64,000 nt of DNA from Myxocyprinus asiaticus (GCF_019703515.2 NC_059359.1:2841001-2905000), one strand, 5' to 3'; shown: positions 48,829-62,112, counted from the stretch's first letter. The notes: generated by a model not told the origin, from the sequence alone. Numbers and translations are program-made.

Positions 48829-51123
48829 CAACGTGATTGCACAGTAAGAACGTTTACCAGCACAGGTAAACAAATCCATTTCAACATACACTCCACACTC
48901 TCATCAGACATATCAAAGAAAAAAATATCACCACAGGACTGTCAGACGTGCAGATTGATGGTGGCATGTAAAGGGCAACTGGAACCAGAGTTGGGGGAAA
49001 TGTATTCAAGCTGTATCTTGAGAAGGTATATGCTACTCATAATTTAAAGATATGAAATGGCTTGATAGACCAGCTAATCAGACAATATTTTTGGGATAAC
49101 AGAATCTGTTAGAATAAAGCAATGATTCTGTATTTTTTACTAACAGATACAGTGTGCAAGTATCCCAATAATCAGCATTTTTCACTTATAATGAAGGGAA
49201 TAATGTATACAGTATCTACTAAACAAGAACCATCACTTTCCAGATGAAATGCTTGCTTCTATAAAACCTTGTGTTCAGTGTGAAAAACAGGCATATGTTC
49301 ATGTTTATAATCAGGGGAGGTACTGTATATCTCCTATGCTATACTGGGTCTTTTTTGACCCAAACAGGAAAGTTGTAAGGAATTTTCTCTCAAAACAGAA
49401 AGGTATTACAACTGTATTACTGTATGTATATTGGCATTGTATCAGCACCAGGTAACCTGCTCTCTAGATATCAGTATATATCGGTAGTCTATATATATAG
49501 GCTGTGCATGCAATACAATATGCATTTACAGAGAAATACAGTCACATTTGCATAATGTAGCATTTTGTCACTTTATTCCACTATGTGTTGGAAAAAAAAG
49601 CTAGTTTCAGTGAAAACAACATTTTTGAAAACAGCTACTGAAAAAACCCGCTATGTCATGTCAAGTCATTTTTATTTGTATATCGCCTTTCACAACACTT
49701 TATTTAAACGCAAATTGGAAGAATTTACGCCAAGGCATGCTAGAATGTAACGCAAGAATGCAATGCGTTATGAATTGCGGTATGACACATTTCGGAACAC
49801 AACAATAAAACAATTATGTAGCATTTTGTCACTTTTAGTTAACAGAAGAACAGCTAATGCTAATTAGCTTATGCAAATGCCCATTAAAGCGTCTCTCCAG
49901 GCAATGCTAAAATGTAACTTGTACTTGGATTGTGTTATGAATTGCGGTAGAACACGTAAAAAACAAAACAAAAACAAAAAACAACGAACAGAATTGAGCT
50001 TGCATAGCCAGAAGTGCCAGTACATGCGTCATAGTATGTTTCAGGCCTAATATTGCAGATAGTTTGTTTAGTGAACACCAACAACCATCACCAAGAGCCC
50101 TCAAATGCAATTACAAACTCGTGCACACACGGCATCATTTGTGTTGTATCTTCAGGCACAGGAGCTCGTGAACACAGTGTAGCATAACTGGAGCTGTGAT
50201 GTCATTAGCATGCGTTGTTGTCATCCATTAGAGCTGTGGCTCTTAAATGTCTTTCTCTGCAGTGTGCTTTTATGAAATGTCTAATTAAAAGTCTTTTCAG
50301 TCCCGTGACCCCAGAGGTCTTTGTTGTTTACTCGCTATCGAGCTGTTAGATAACTTATCAAACCTTCCAATTTAAACACCAGCTGCAGCTGGCCAAAAGA
50401 AGGGGGACTTGGCTTGCACTTCTCAAATTTACAACATCTTACAGTGAAATTAAACCAGACAGCAAGCTCATTCAGAACATTAAATAATGCATATCAGATC
50501 ATTAGTTAATGTATATTTAACTAGTTATAAATATGACAATGCAATTGTTAATATTAAGCAGTTAAAAAATGTAAATTCAAATACTTAAGTAATTCTACTT
50601 TCATTCATCATTTCCTTCATCAACATTTACACTGGATGAATAGTTTCAACTTTAGACTAGGTACTCCAAAAATATGAACAAATAATTAATAAATGATTTG
50701 CAAAGATGTGTAAATAGTTAAAGCATGCATACATACCACAACAAACAAGTAGCAAATGTGTGGCTTTTACAGACCTTGATTACTAATTAACTGGACATTA
50801 ATGAACAAATTTGTAAACATAAACAGTATTTAGGGAAGTGGTGAAAAATACAAGTAATTTCTGAAAAACTTGTAAATGTAAAAAAGCACTTGAGCTCATT
50901 TACGAATCATGTGTGAAAAAGTTTAATGACATTTGTAAACATTCAAATTAAATTAACAAATAATCTGTTAATCATTATATAACATTTGTAAAAACATTTG
51001 AGCTGTCAAAAAGTGCACGGCATTATATGAATGAAAGCTTAATAACCTTCGTAAGTATTTTAATTTTCATAAAGTAATGATCTGTTTTTATGTAATGTTA
51101 GTTAAATTCATTAGTAAACTTTA
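48829..51123. other. Intronic sequence with a local duplication and a candidate conserved block
   Basis: ATGTAGCATTTTGTCACTTT occurs at about 49556 and 49818, and GTTATGAATTGCGGTA occurs twice (about 49768 and 49935), so a unit has duplicated imperfectly. 50160-50420 is repeat-free and mixed in composition (GCTGTGATGTCATTAGCATG, CTAATTAAAAGTCTTTTCAG). 50450-51123 is AT-rich. No exon. Confidence 0.4.
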
Positions 51124-51138
51124 ACAAGCGCATTATCT

Positions 51139-51570
51139 GGGGGCCTGGGTAGCTCAGCGAGTATTGACGCTGACTATCACCCCTGGAGTCACGAGTTCGA
51201 TTCCAGGGTGTGCTGACTCCAGCCAGGTCTCCTTAGCAACCAAATTGGCCCAGATGCTAGGGAGTGTAGAGTCACATGGGGTAACCTCCTCGTGGTCGTG
51301 ATTAGTGGTTCTCACTCTCAATGGGGCGTGTGGTAAGTTGTGCGTGGATCGCAGAGAGTAGCACGAGCCTCCACATGCTGTGAGTCTCCGCAGTGTCATG
51401 CACGTTGAGCTATGTGATAAGATGCGTGGATTGACGTCTCAGAAGTGGAGGCAACAGACTTGTCCTCCGCCACCCGGATTGAGGCGAGTAACCGCGCCAC
51501 CACGAGGACCTACTAAGTAGTGGGAATTGGGCATTCCAAAATTGGGAGAAAAGGGGGTAAAAACAAAAAA
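51139..51570 (+). mobile_element. SINE copy 7 (HAmo-like), full length
   Basis: Head GGTAGCTCAGCGAGTATTGA with B box GTTCGATTCC, body and A-rich tail. The 15-bp duplication ACAAGCGCATTATCT at 51124-51138 is repeated with one mismatch at 51571-51585. Confidence 0.9.
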
Positions 51571-51585
51571 ACAAGCACATTATCT

Positions 51586-53170
51586 TGTATTCCTAACTAT
51601 TTAATACATTAACAAATCAGCTGTTAAACATTACATAATGTTTGTTAATGATTTATAAATGAAAGTTTTTATTAAGTGTTATTCATATCTTGAATTTAGT
51701 TTATTGTTCTTATCCCACTGGCTAATAGTTTTTCTTTTTTTACATTTAGTGAAATGCATCTTGTATTAGGACTTTCAACTTTTTTTTTGTTGTTTTTTTA
51801 AGAGAATGATTTATTGCGGTTCCGTTAATATTTCTGGAACGTCTGCATCTAAAACTAATTTTCATCTAAAACTTAGTTTTTTGTTGAAATCTAAAATTAT
51901 TTCATTTTGACAACAAGCTTATGAGGGTATTGCATGTAATAAGAATTGTTGTCCAAATATTCTCCATTCCTTCTTCATCAAAAATACTAAACAGACCTGT
52001 TACCGAACAGAATCGTTAAATTCCTTATGATTCCCACCCCAGGATTCAGTGGTTTATAGACAGGGCCAGTGAGGAACATCACTACAAATGTGTCATGGTC
52101 TTTTGTTTGGCTTTTTCCCATCTCGACCTGTGATTTCTAAGTTGCCACAGTAACACAAGACTCATGCGCTGCAGTCAAGAGCATTTGCCAAACAAAACAA
52201 AAATCTTTTAACAGCATTTCAGCCACTTTGCCTTCACTAAAAATTAAGCATGAATATGAGCTCAAATTGCTATTTGCATGTTGTAGCAAAATGTACATGA
52301 ATAAATTAAATTCTTGTCTGTTCTGCACCATTAGTGTCACCAAACAGAACTGCAAACATTATGGCTGTTTTCAGACAAGTTTCCTGAACACTTCCTCTGT
52401 CTTCTATTGGTCAACAAACAGGACAGTCCCGCCCTAAACTCACACTACTGAGTCAGTGTAGCTGTGTCAGGTAGGACGGGATGCTCAAACAAACAGAGCA
52501 TGTTTTGAAAGCTTGACAGAGCCCGTGTTTACACTTTTACGGAAGTACTTTTTAAATAAATATGAATTAACAAAACATTATAATCGAGAATGTCTTCATT
52601 AGAGTGATTGATTGTCCCGCCGGCCCATAAGAAACCCCCAGTGCAGCTCAGATCAAGATACACTGCTTTTTAAACTATAAAATAATTACAAAGTCCATTT
52701 ATTATTTTGCCTTCTAGCTAAACTAAAAGACCATCTATGAATTCTTCCCAGGGTTTTTATGCACGACGCTTTGCACTTCTTTGACAGATTTGGTTGAGAG
52801 AGACTGTTGGTGTTGCTACAGTAGAAAAGCTGATCGCTCTTTTGGTCAAGCAAACAAGACGGTGTGCTTTATGTGGTGTTGGACACTCGCCCAGAACTGT
52901 GGACAGTCGCAAAGACTGATGACAGCTGGCTGTTCCTTGCGAGATTATGTGTTTTGACAAGTCCTGCAGATAATTTTGAAGAAAAAGGACAAACGAATGT
53001 TGCAAACACATCACTATTGGTTGAGTCCAGTCCTGAATGTGATGTGTACATCAGAAAATTAGATGGCAACTCATATATCCCCATTTAATTATATGATTGT
53101 AAGTTAACTATGAAGGACTTCTAAAGGTGAATGAAGCACATATATGCCTAAATTATTACAATTTGGGTTT
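51586..53170. other. Intronic sequence, no gene
   Basis: 52370-52430 (TTTCCTGAACACTTCCTCTG, TCTATTGGTCAACAAACAGG) recalls part of the dispersed repeat at 2060-2150. The overlapping open frames at 52757-53088, on both strands, have no domain. Confidence 0.4.
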
Positions 53171-53178
53171 GAACTGCG

Positions 53179-55285
53179 GTAATCGTCATAATCGTGAATT
53201 AATCGCCATAATCGTGAAAGCCCTAAAACAGACAATTAATCCTCATAATCGTGATTACTTGTTTGACAATTAATCGTCATAATCGTGAAAGCCCTAAAAC
53301 AGACAATTTATTGTCATAATTGTGAAAGCCCTAAAACAGACAATTTATCGTCATAATTGTGAAAGCCCTAAAACAGACAATTTATCGTCATAATCATGAA
53401 AGCCCTAAAACAGACAATTAATCCTCATAATCGTGATTACTTGTTTGACAATTAATCGTCATAATCGTGAAAGCCCTAAACAGACAATTAATCCTCATAA
53501 TCGTGATTACTTGTTTGACAATTAATTGTCATAATCATGAAAGCCCTAAACAGACAATTAATCGTCATAATCGTGAAAGCCCTAAAACAGACAATTTATC
53601 GTCATAATCGTGAAAGCCCTAAACAGACAATTAATCCTCATAATCGTGATTACTTGTTTGACAATTAATCATCATAATCGTGAAAGCCCTAAAACAGACA
53701 ATTTATCGTCATAATCGTGAAAGCCCTAAAACAGACAATTTATCGTCATAATCGCGAAAGCCCTAAAACAGACAATTTATTGTCATAATCATGAAAGCCC
53801 TAAAACAGACAATTAATCGTCATAATCGTGAAAGCCCTAAAACAGACAATTAATCCTCATAATCGTGATTACTTGTTTGACAATTAATCGTCATAATCGT
53901 GAAAGCCCTAAAACAGACAATTAATCGTCATAATCGTGAAAGCCCTAAAACAGACAATTAATCCTCATAATCGTGATTACTTGTTTGACAATTAATCGTC
54001 ATAATCGTGATTACTTGTTTGACAATTAATCGTCATAATCGTGATTACTTGTTTGACAATTAATCGTCATAATCGTGATTACTTGTTTGACAATTAATCG
54101 TCATAATCGTGAAAGCCCTAAAACAGACAATTTATTGTCATAATTGTGAAAGCCCTAAAACAGACAATTTATCGTCATAATTGTGAAAGCCCTAAAACAG
54201 ACAATTTATCGTCATAATTGTGAAAGCCCTAAAACAGACAATTTATCGTCATAATCATGAAAGCCCTAAAACAGACAATTAATCCTCATAATCGTGATTA
54301 CTTGTTTGACAATTAATCGTCATAATCGTGAAAGCCCTAAACAGACAATTAATCCTCATAATCGTGATTACTTGTTTGACAATTAATTGTCATAATCATG
54401 AAAGCCCTAAACAGACAATTAATCCTCATAATCGTGATTACTTGTTTGACAATTAATCATCATAATCGTGAAAGCCCTAAAACAGACAATTAATCGTCAT
54501 AATCGTGAAAGCCCTAAAACAGACAATTAATCCTCATAATCGTGATTACTTGTTTGACAATTAATCGTCATAATCGTGATTACTTGTTTGACAATTAATC
54601 GTCATAATCGTGATTACTTGTTTGACAATTAATCGTCATAATCGTGATTACTTGTTTGACAATTAATCGTCATAATCGTGAAAGCCCTAAAACAGACAAT
54701 TAATCGTCATAATCGTGAAAGCCCTAAAACAGACAATTAATCCTCATAATCGTGATTACTTGTTTGACAATTAATCGTCATAATCGTGATTACTTGTTTG
54801 ACAATTAATCGTCATAATCGTGATTACTTGTTTGACAATTAATCGTTATAATCGTGAAAGCCCTAAAACAGACAATTTATCGTCATAATCATGAAAGCCC
54901 TAAAACAGACAATTTATCGTCATAATCGCGAAAGCCCTAAAACAGACAATTAATCGTCATAATCGTGAAAGCCCTAAAACAGACAATTAATCCTCATAAT
55001 CGTGATTACTTGTTTGACAATTAATCGTCATAATCGTGAAAGCCCTAAAACAGACAATTAATCGTCATAATCGTGAAAGCCCTAAAACAGACAATTAATC
55101 GTCATAATCGTGAAAGCCCTAAAACAGACAATTAATCGTCATAATCGTGAAAGCCCTAAAACAGACAATTAATCGTCATAATCGTGAAAGCCCTAAAACA
55201 GACAATTAATCGTCATAATCGTGAAAGCCCTAAAACAGACAATTAATCGTCATAATCACAATTACTTGTTTGACAATTAATCGTC
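53179..55285. repeat. Two-unit minisatellite array, 2.1 kb
   Basis: Unit A (37 bp) carries TTAATCGTCATAATCGTG then AAAGCCCTAAAACAGACAA. Unit B (34 bp) carries TTAATCCTCATAATCGTG then ATTACTTGTTTGACAA. Both start alike and differ in the second half. Roughly 58 units alternate irregularly. Blocks of several units are repeated, for example from 53941 at 54510 (offset 569) and at 54720. The last ~250 bp are a nearly pure run of unit A. Confidence 0.95.
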
Positions 55286-55703
55286 AGACAAATATCATAA
55301 TCATTACATCAGATCAAACAAAACGACCAGAATTTAATCAGAATATAAAGAGACTCAACTGATAGAATAGTAAACAAACACCGTTCTTACGATTCCTGCT
55401 GTACAGTATGTTTACTGTCATTAAAGTTGTGATTTTTAACATCTCATTATTGTTCTAATTTTTTGATCGGACTGCAAAAGGTTATGACATTTTTACAAAA
55501 ATGTAATTAAAATACAAACTCAAATACAAAACTTGAAATGCTTAGTGTATAATGTTTCACTTACTATTTAAAATCAATTTTAAGCAGTGTACAATGTATA
55601 CTAAGTAGGTAGTATGCTAGTATTCCATTCCGATTTAACTTTAAAATTAACTGTCAATTTATTAAGATATATTCCAGGCGTTTCTTTTCACACTCTAAAA
55701 CAT
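55286..55703. other. AT-rich intronic sequence
   Basis: No gene, and no complete element recognised. Confidence 0.5.
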
Positions 55704-56912
55704 ATTGGGCCCTATTTTAAAAGCACTAGTGCTAAGCACAGCGCTATGCTTCAAGTCTTTACGCAAAATCAGTGGTTATGGCCATGAAGTTTTGGTATTT
55801 TCATGCAAGCATGTGCTAGGTCTAGGCGCAAGTGGGTTTGGCGAAATTGCACGTGCAAAGAGCTAATGGGCTGGGTCAAGTGAATTTTAATTCTGAGGTT
55901 CTTCTCTGGTAATTGCAGTGTCTGCGTTCTATTATACAGTCCATTCCCAGTCAAGCACCAGTGATATAAACAAAGACAGCACATTCATAAGAAGTTGGTA
56001 GTCTAAATGGACTGTATGCATTATATTAGAATAGAAATATGGACTTGCGTTCTTTTGTGCATTAATTGCATCCTTGTTGAATGTCATATTTCTATGACAG
56101 TCACACGCTCCTTTTCATACACGTGGAAAATGTGATTCTCGTCAGGATTTGGATGTATGTTCCATTAAATTATAGAGGATGTAAGTATTATTAATCATTT
56201 TCATCTACTGACACACAAATCATGGCTAGTATTATCAGTGATTGTATCAGAACGCACTTCACTTCTACCGGTCCATTTTGATTTTGAAAAATGAAATTAA
56301 TTTATTGAAACACCAAAAAATTAAACCGAAAATATTTCTAAATTCAAATGACACTTTAAACTAAACGAAAATATAATCAAAATAATGAAGTGGTCAAAAA
56401 CATCTTACCAAATCCAAACGTTTTACTCTCTCCAACTTCTTTCACTGACCCCTTTTGCAGAAATGTAAACTCACTTTACGACAACAGGTGGAAAATACCT
56501 CCTAAATATAAACATAATAATAATAATAATAATTGAAAAATAAACCATGACCTATAGAAAGTTAAACACAAATCTCAAATATTTGTTTCATAAAATGGCT
56601 ACAACTCTGATCATCAGGAACATAATTTGATGTTCAATTGTATTTTCAGAGTTTGGACATGAACTTTATTACCACCTGCTGGTGGAATCTTTAAACTATA
56701 AATGCAGGAACTAAGTTTAGACTTTGCGCTGAAAACAGATGTGCTTCTCAAACATCAAACTTCTCATGAGTGGCGCAAACACTCCCACTTGTGCTATGCG
56801 CTGGCATGGAAAATGCGCTTAGAATAAGCGCTCAGACAAAAATTGGAGACGTAGCACATGGTCGTTGCGCGTAGTGCTGCACTTAGTGCGGTCACAAAAA
56901 TAGAGCCCTTTA
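55704..56912. mobile_element. hAT-like element (GGGCCCTATTTTA family), longer copy
   Basis: Ends TTGGGCCCTATTTTAAAAGC and CACAAAAATAGAGCCC. The interior matches the shorter copy at 10352-10963 (AAAATATAATCAAAATAATG, GACAACAGGTGGAAAATACC). Subterminal GCGCTATGC and TAGTGCTGCACTTAGTGCG motifs repeat. No transposase frame. Confidence 0.7.
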
Positions 56913-57057
56913 TCTTGTTTGACAGCGATACCGTCACTATGCTGTAGTTATGTCATAATGGCATCGCTCTGTCATCTTGTTCTTTCAATAAAAGTTGCAA
57001 CAAAAATGCACTGAGAAGGATCTGAAAACATGTAACATTGCATGAGAAAACACTACC

Positions 57058-57606
57058 TAACATCTCTTTTTGTTTTCAACGGAAGAAAGTCAAACAAGTT
57101 TTGAACAACATCAGGGAGAGCTAATAATGACAACATTTGGGTGGCATGTGTAGCTCAGCAAGACGCTGACTACCACACCTGGAGTTGCAGGTTCACATCC
57201 ATGCTGAGTGACTCCATTCAGGTTTCCTTAGCAACCAATTGGCCCAGTTGCTAAGGAGGGTAGAGTCACATTGTGTTAACTTCCTCATGATCACTATAAT
57301 GTGTGGTTCTCGCTCTCGGTGGGGCGCGTGGTAAGTTGTGCGTGGATGCCGCGGAGAATAGTGTGAAGCCTCCACACGCGCTAGGTCTCCGCGGTAACGC
57401 GCTCAACAAGCCACGTGATAAGATGCGCGGATTGACGGTCTCAGACGTGGAGGCAACTGAGATTCGTCCTCCACCACCCGGATTGAGGCGAGTCACTACG
57501 CCACCATGAGGACTTGGAGTGCATTGGGAATTGGGCATGCCAAATTGGGGAAATAAATAAATAAATAAAATAATGACAACATTTTTCATTTATGGGTGAA
57601 CTATTT
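57058..57606 (-). mobile_element. TTAA-MITE arm split by a SINE
   Basis: GAAGAAAGTCAAACAAGTTT (57084) before the SINE and TTCATTTATGGGTGAACTAT after it form one arm of the GGGATAGTTCACCC family once the SINE and one duplication are set aside. Confidence 0.65.
57139..57568 (+). mobile_element. SINE copy 8 (HAmo-like)
   Basis: The head is a little decayed (GTGTAGCTCAGCAAGACGCT, with a small deletion). The body and AAATAAATAAAT tail are complete. The perfect 16-bp duplication AATAATGACAACATTT lies at 57123-57138 and 57569-57584. Confidence 0.9.
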
Positions 57607-58059
57607 CCAGGACCACTGGATTAGCTAGCTACCTCCCACTTTCTCCAGCCTTCTGACTCTATTTGCAGATCACATGAGCCATTGATTAAAAAAATAATAA
57701 TAATTACGACGCACACTGTTGGACAGAATTGATTACCAAAAGTCAGCAGGGTAGCTTTAATCTACCCAGTATGTCATCTGCAATATTTTTCTCCAAAACG
57801 GTCGATCAGAGGGTGTTTCATTTCCACTTATCTTGAGGGATGTCCTCACCGCAAACCACCAATGGCCAACGCAACCATAAAACAAAGTCTACGTCAAAGT
57901 CATAAGCGTACACTACAGTCAACAACGGCTATTTACAGCAACTGCAGTATCATTCATCCCCTCTGAACAGCAAAGCCGAGGGGAGCGTATCTAAATATCC
58001 TCAATGTTACCCACTGCAAGGACAAAACCATTAGCTAATTGCTACATTACAGCTCTGTT
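57607..58059. other. Intronic sequence, nothing recognised
   Basis: Mixed composition without element ends or exons. Confidence 0.4.
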
Positions 58060-58985
58060 TAAAAACCTACTGAGCTGTCTTGCTGCCTACATAGGCAGCT
58101 GCCTTCTAAGGACAATGCTAACTGAAACGGACCCTCCTTAGTGACTGATTTGGAACGCTTTACATATGCAGCATCTTTGTCAGTGAAATACTGCTCCTCA
58201 CCTGAAGAGACTCGAGTTAAGTGATAGCATGTCACTAAGCTAATAACCAGTGTTGAGGAGTAACTAACTAAAAGATGTGATGCTACTAACATACAGCTAA
58301 CTTCAGCTATTCAGCCACTCACCAAAACCATTGTCACTCTTTCATATGTAGCGATGGGAAATCTGAATCATTTAGGTGAATCAAAAAAAAAAAAATCCAG
58401 ACAGTTCATCTAAATAAACCAGTTACAATAAACGATTCACTTATTGTTAGCGTTGGGAACTCCAGTTCATTCTAGTGAGCCAGTTCGTTCGGACACTTCA
58501 TTTAAATGATCTACAGTAGTTCACACAAACGATTCCCCTACGCAGGCATTTTTTAAATTTATTTTTTTATAAAACATGTATAAAATATTTTCTTCTTTAA
58601 ATTGCTGCAATGTAGATAGCTACTTTTCATTAGCAACTTGTAGTGTAGCTAACTACTTTTTAAGTGTAGCTTGACTGCAGTTTAGCTACTTTAAGTTATG
58701 AGTAGCTTTTAGCTTACTGAGCTACGGTTTTAAAGTAGCTTCCCAAACACTGCAAACAACAATACTTTAAGCAAATACTTATTAATGCACATACATGGCG
58801 TAAAAAGTAAATTTTTAGTTAGACTGCAAGATGCATGTGATGCTGCCTTGCAATTTGGATAAAAATGAGGCATCTTAGAAGGCAGTTTAATCATGCTTGC
58901 TATCTTTTGGACTAGCCTTCATGTCTGGGGCGCATCTATAGGATGATGCCTCAAAATACTGCCTACAAAGAGAGGTAAATAGGTG
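58060..58985. mobile_element. Nested palindromic MITEs (CCTACATAGGCAGC and CCAGTGTTG families)
   Basis: The outer ends are GCTGCCTACATAGGCAGCTG at 58081 and the looser AAATACTGCCTACAAAGAGAG at 58952. Inside, CCAGTGTTGAGGAGTAACTA (58248) and TAGCTTCCCAAACACTGC (58736) bracket a GTAGCTAACTA-rich element of about 0.5 kb. No coding sequence. Confidence 0.5.
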
Positions 58986-60305
58986 TTGGAAGTCAATTTG
59001 ATGTTGCTGGTTAAAAAGCTTCAAGGACTTGGAAGAAGATACAACAACAAAATAAATGTGTAATGCTAAAAGCATTGCTAATAATTTGCTAATTGACCTG
59101 CATAAACAGTTATGCCTCACTTTAGAGTGAAAAAGCAAGTAATTGTGTCATTCTGGGGGATGCAAATGTGCAATATTATTCATTATTTCAAATAATTGAT
59201 TGCAGCATCCAGGCCTTGTAACCTCTCTCGCAATTAATGCATCGCTTAATTAATAGTCATTGCAGCTCTATGTAGGAAACACACACACATACACTCAATT
59301 ACATTCTTAAATGGAAAAAGAGAGAGTAATTTCTGCTGTGGTTTAATGGAGGAGCACTGAGTGACACTGGTGCATTAATCAGAAGAACTGGGACACAAAA
59401 AAATAAACATCTTCGATGAGCAATAGATGGGCATGTGCAACAAGTTTATAGAACAATAATGAATTTTCCTTCTTGTGCTTTTGACAATTTGTTGAAAATA
59501 TTTGATTTTAAGAGTATGCAGATGTTCACACATCCTCAAAACATCACTTTGACACCAGCTGATTAAAAGCTTGAGAAGCATTAAATGGAAGATGACATGA
59601 TATTTTGATATCTAATGTAGTGACACTTGAGTGGAGGGTCAAAAGGGGACACACGTTCAGATCATGCCTCATAACCCTTGATTCTATTAGCTGTCGTGAG
59701 TTTTACGAGCAGTGGTGATGACGGATTGGCCTTCAATCCCACAAATCAACATAAAACTCAGTGCTGTGAGCTGAACTTTCTGGAAAAGCATTGATTGTGG
59801 GCGCTGGCTTCTGCGATCAATAATGCTCTCATTCTTTAAAGTGACGGCCTTTAACCCATCAACAGCATTTTCAGCAAAAAGGATGAAACGTCTTATGACC
59901 TTCTTTCCAATTATGAGAAATCAGCAGCAGAACCAAAATAAAAAAAAAATGTCATGACAACAGTGCATGTCTGCAGTTAAACCAGCAAGTCAGTGTTTGC
60001 GGGCAAGTCAGTTTCTGTCTCATGTCATAGGACTGGGCCGTATGATGGTATTTGATAGGTATTTTAGGTAAACGAATAACTTGGAACAACTTTTGGAGTC
60101 CATGCCAGCTTGACTGTATGCTGTCATTTAAAGTCTCATTAAAAGCAAAAATTCTTGATAAAGTAAACTTGATAAAAAGTAGTTTGGATTCATACAAATT
60201 GAATTATTATTTATATAAAAAAAGAATAATTAAAACGAAGCTGTGATTTAAAAAAAAAAAAAAAAATTATTTTAATGTTTAAAAAAACCATTGCCCATAA
60301 AGTCA
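58986..60305. other. Intronic sequence, mostly single-copy by eye
   Basis: 59580-59900 has no repeat landmarks and mixed composition (GATGACGGATTGGCCTTCAA). Open frames on either strand carry no domain. Confidence 0.4.
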
Positions 60306-60309
60306 ATAT

Positions 60310-60660
60310 CAGATGGTGTAAACAACATGCACATAGCCATTTTTATTAATGGCATTTTTTGTCATTAATAGAACTATAAAACAGAGAAAACCCATTTAGA
60401 GACCCATCTGTGTGTAACGTTAAAACATCAGATATTTTGACATTTTTATGAAAAAAAGCACATATTGTTCAAGTAACCCTAAGAAAACGTCTTGATTAAA
60501 ATTCATATTTAACAAAAAAAAAAAAAAGAAAAAAAAAAAGAAGTGTTTAAAATATTTTGAAATTAATGATTAAGTTGTGTACACTCACATGCATTCAAGG
60601 TACAAAGAAATTATTTTAATACCTTTTACTTGATGTTAACACCACATGACATTTTGTTTT
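60310..60660 (-). repeat. Repeat related to 38865-39150
   Basis: The reverse complement reads ATGTCATGTGGTGTTAACAT, AAGTAAAAGGTATTAAAATA, CTTTGTACCTTGAATGCATG, matching the other copy. Poly-A runs interrupt it at 60514-60540. Confidence 0.5.
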
Positions 60661-60782
60661 TGTAATTAAATGCTTTTTTTTTATTTTTTAGAAAATGCTA
60701 TATATTTTTTCATAATTTTTTTTATTATGAAACAAACACTGACATTGTAATTTTTATCATCTTGGACAACCAATGACCCGCT

Positions 60783-60822
60783 TACATATATACGTGTGTG
60801 TGTGTGTGTAAATATATACAGT

Positions 60823-60901
<79 letters not shown>

Positions 60902-60956
60902 CATACATACATACATACACACACACACATATATACATATATATATATATATATAT
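60783..60956. repeat. Compound (GT)/(AT)/(ATAC)/(AC) microsatellite
   Basis: A (GT) run at about 60795-60808, about 70 bp of (AT), then (ATAC)n and (AC)n. Open frames across it are artefacts of the repeat. Confidence 0.95.
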
Positions 60957-61142
60957 TAGGACTGTCAATCCAAAAATATTTTTTTTAATCAAATTAATTA
61001 CATGGTATGCCGATAAATTAATCAAATTAATTGCAATTAAAAACATAAATATTTGCTGAGAAAGCCCCTCAAATAACAATAATTCAATATATAATGATTC
61101 AATAATTATAAATAGTTATATTTAAATAATTATAAATAATAA

Positions 61143-61146
<4 letters not shown>

Positions 61147-61221
<75 letters not shown>

Positions 61222-61248
61222 CATACATACATACATACATACATACAT

Positions 61249-61290
<42 letters not shown>
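61147..61290. repeat. Compound (AT)/(ATAC)/(AC) microsatellite
   Basis: About 70 bp (AT), about 50 bp (ATAC), then about 25 bp (AC), ending at the ACTACCGGTC element terminus. It mirrors the composition of the tract at 60783-60956. Confidence 0.95.
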
Positions 61291-61292
<2 letters not shown>

Positions 61293-62096
61293 TACCGGTC
61301 AAAAGTTTTTTGATCTGAAGGCGTATGCTTAAATGTTTGAAATTAGTTTTGTAGACAAAAATATAATTATGCCAACATATTAATTTATTTCATTATGAAA
61401 ATAAAATTAAAAAAAATAAAATATAAAAGTTTTTGAAATTGATGACTTGGTCCAAATAATAAAGTAAAGCAACCAATAAGTGCCCAACATAGATGGGAAC
61501 TCCTTCAATACTGTTTAAAAAGCATCTCAGGGTGATACCTCAAGAAGTTGGTTGAGAAAATGTCAAGAGTACTGTGGCAGCGGGGGCGTGGTCAAGCATC
61601 TCTCCGGAGAGAGAAAGCGGCAAGGGCGCTTACACCTGAGCTAAATTGTCTAACACCTGTCTCTAATTTCAGTGAGCACGGGGAGAGCGGCATAAAGAGA
61701 GCGACACAACGCTCAGTGTGGGAGACTGGATATGACAGAGCCGAGCCAGAGTAACGATTCCCGAGTAGTGAAAGTTATTTGTAGAAACAGTGTGGGTGTT
61801 AGTGTTTAAAGAGTGTATAAAGGTAACTGTAAAGTGGTGTCAAGGAAGAGGGGAAATAAAGCGTCACCTGAAAAAGGAAAACTGCTTCTTGCGTCCTCTT
61901 TTACAAGTACATGTCTGCAAATTCTAGGCAAAGGGTGACTACTTTGAAGATAAAATATAACAGTTTTATAATTCCCATAGTTCCATTTATGTTATTCCAT
62001 AGTTTTGATGACTTTACTATTATTCTAAAATGTGAAGAAGAAAAAAAAATTATAATAAAGAATGAGTAAGTGTTTCAAAACTTTTGACCGGTATTG
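61291..62096. mobile_element. Tc1-type MITE (ACCGGTCAAAAGTTTT ends)
   Basis: CACTACCGGTCAAAAGTTTT and its inverse AAAACTTTTGACCGGTATTG bound about 0.8 kb, of which 0.33 kb is a solo LTR. No transposase. Confidence 0.75.
61573..61905 (+). mobile_element. Solo LTR with 5-bp duplication, second family
   Basis: TGTGGCAGCGGGGGCGTGG at the start and GCGTCCTCTTTTACA at the end, flanked by AGTAC at 61568-61572 and 61906-61910. AATAAA (about 61855) lies where a polyadenylation signal would be. 333 bp, clearly GC-richer than its surroundings. Not related by eye to the LTR at 41174. Small frames inside are not genes. Confidence 0.87.
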
Positions 62097-62112
62097 TGTG
62101 TATATATATATA

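Noticed and set aside
52757..53088. Overlapping frames on both strands, considered as an exon
   Set aside because: No family match, no convincing splice sites and no agreement with the missing MAN1C1 segments.
53179..55285. CRISPR-like array of regularly spaced repeats
   Set aside because: There are no unique spacers; the units are contiguous and of two related types in a vertebrate intron, so it is a minisatellite.
60681..61302. Frames with YIYIYIYI or CVCVCV text
   Set aside because: They are read-through of (AT) and (AC) microsatellites.
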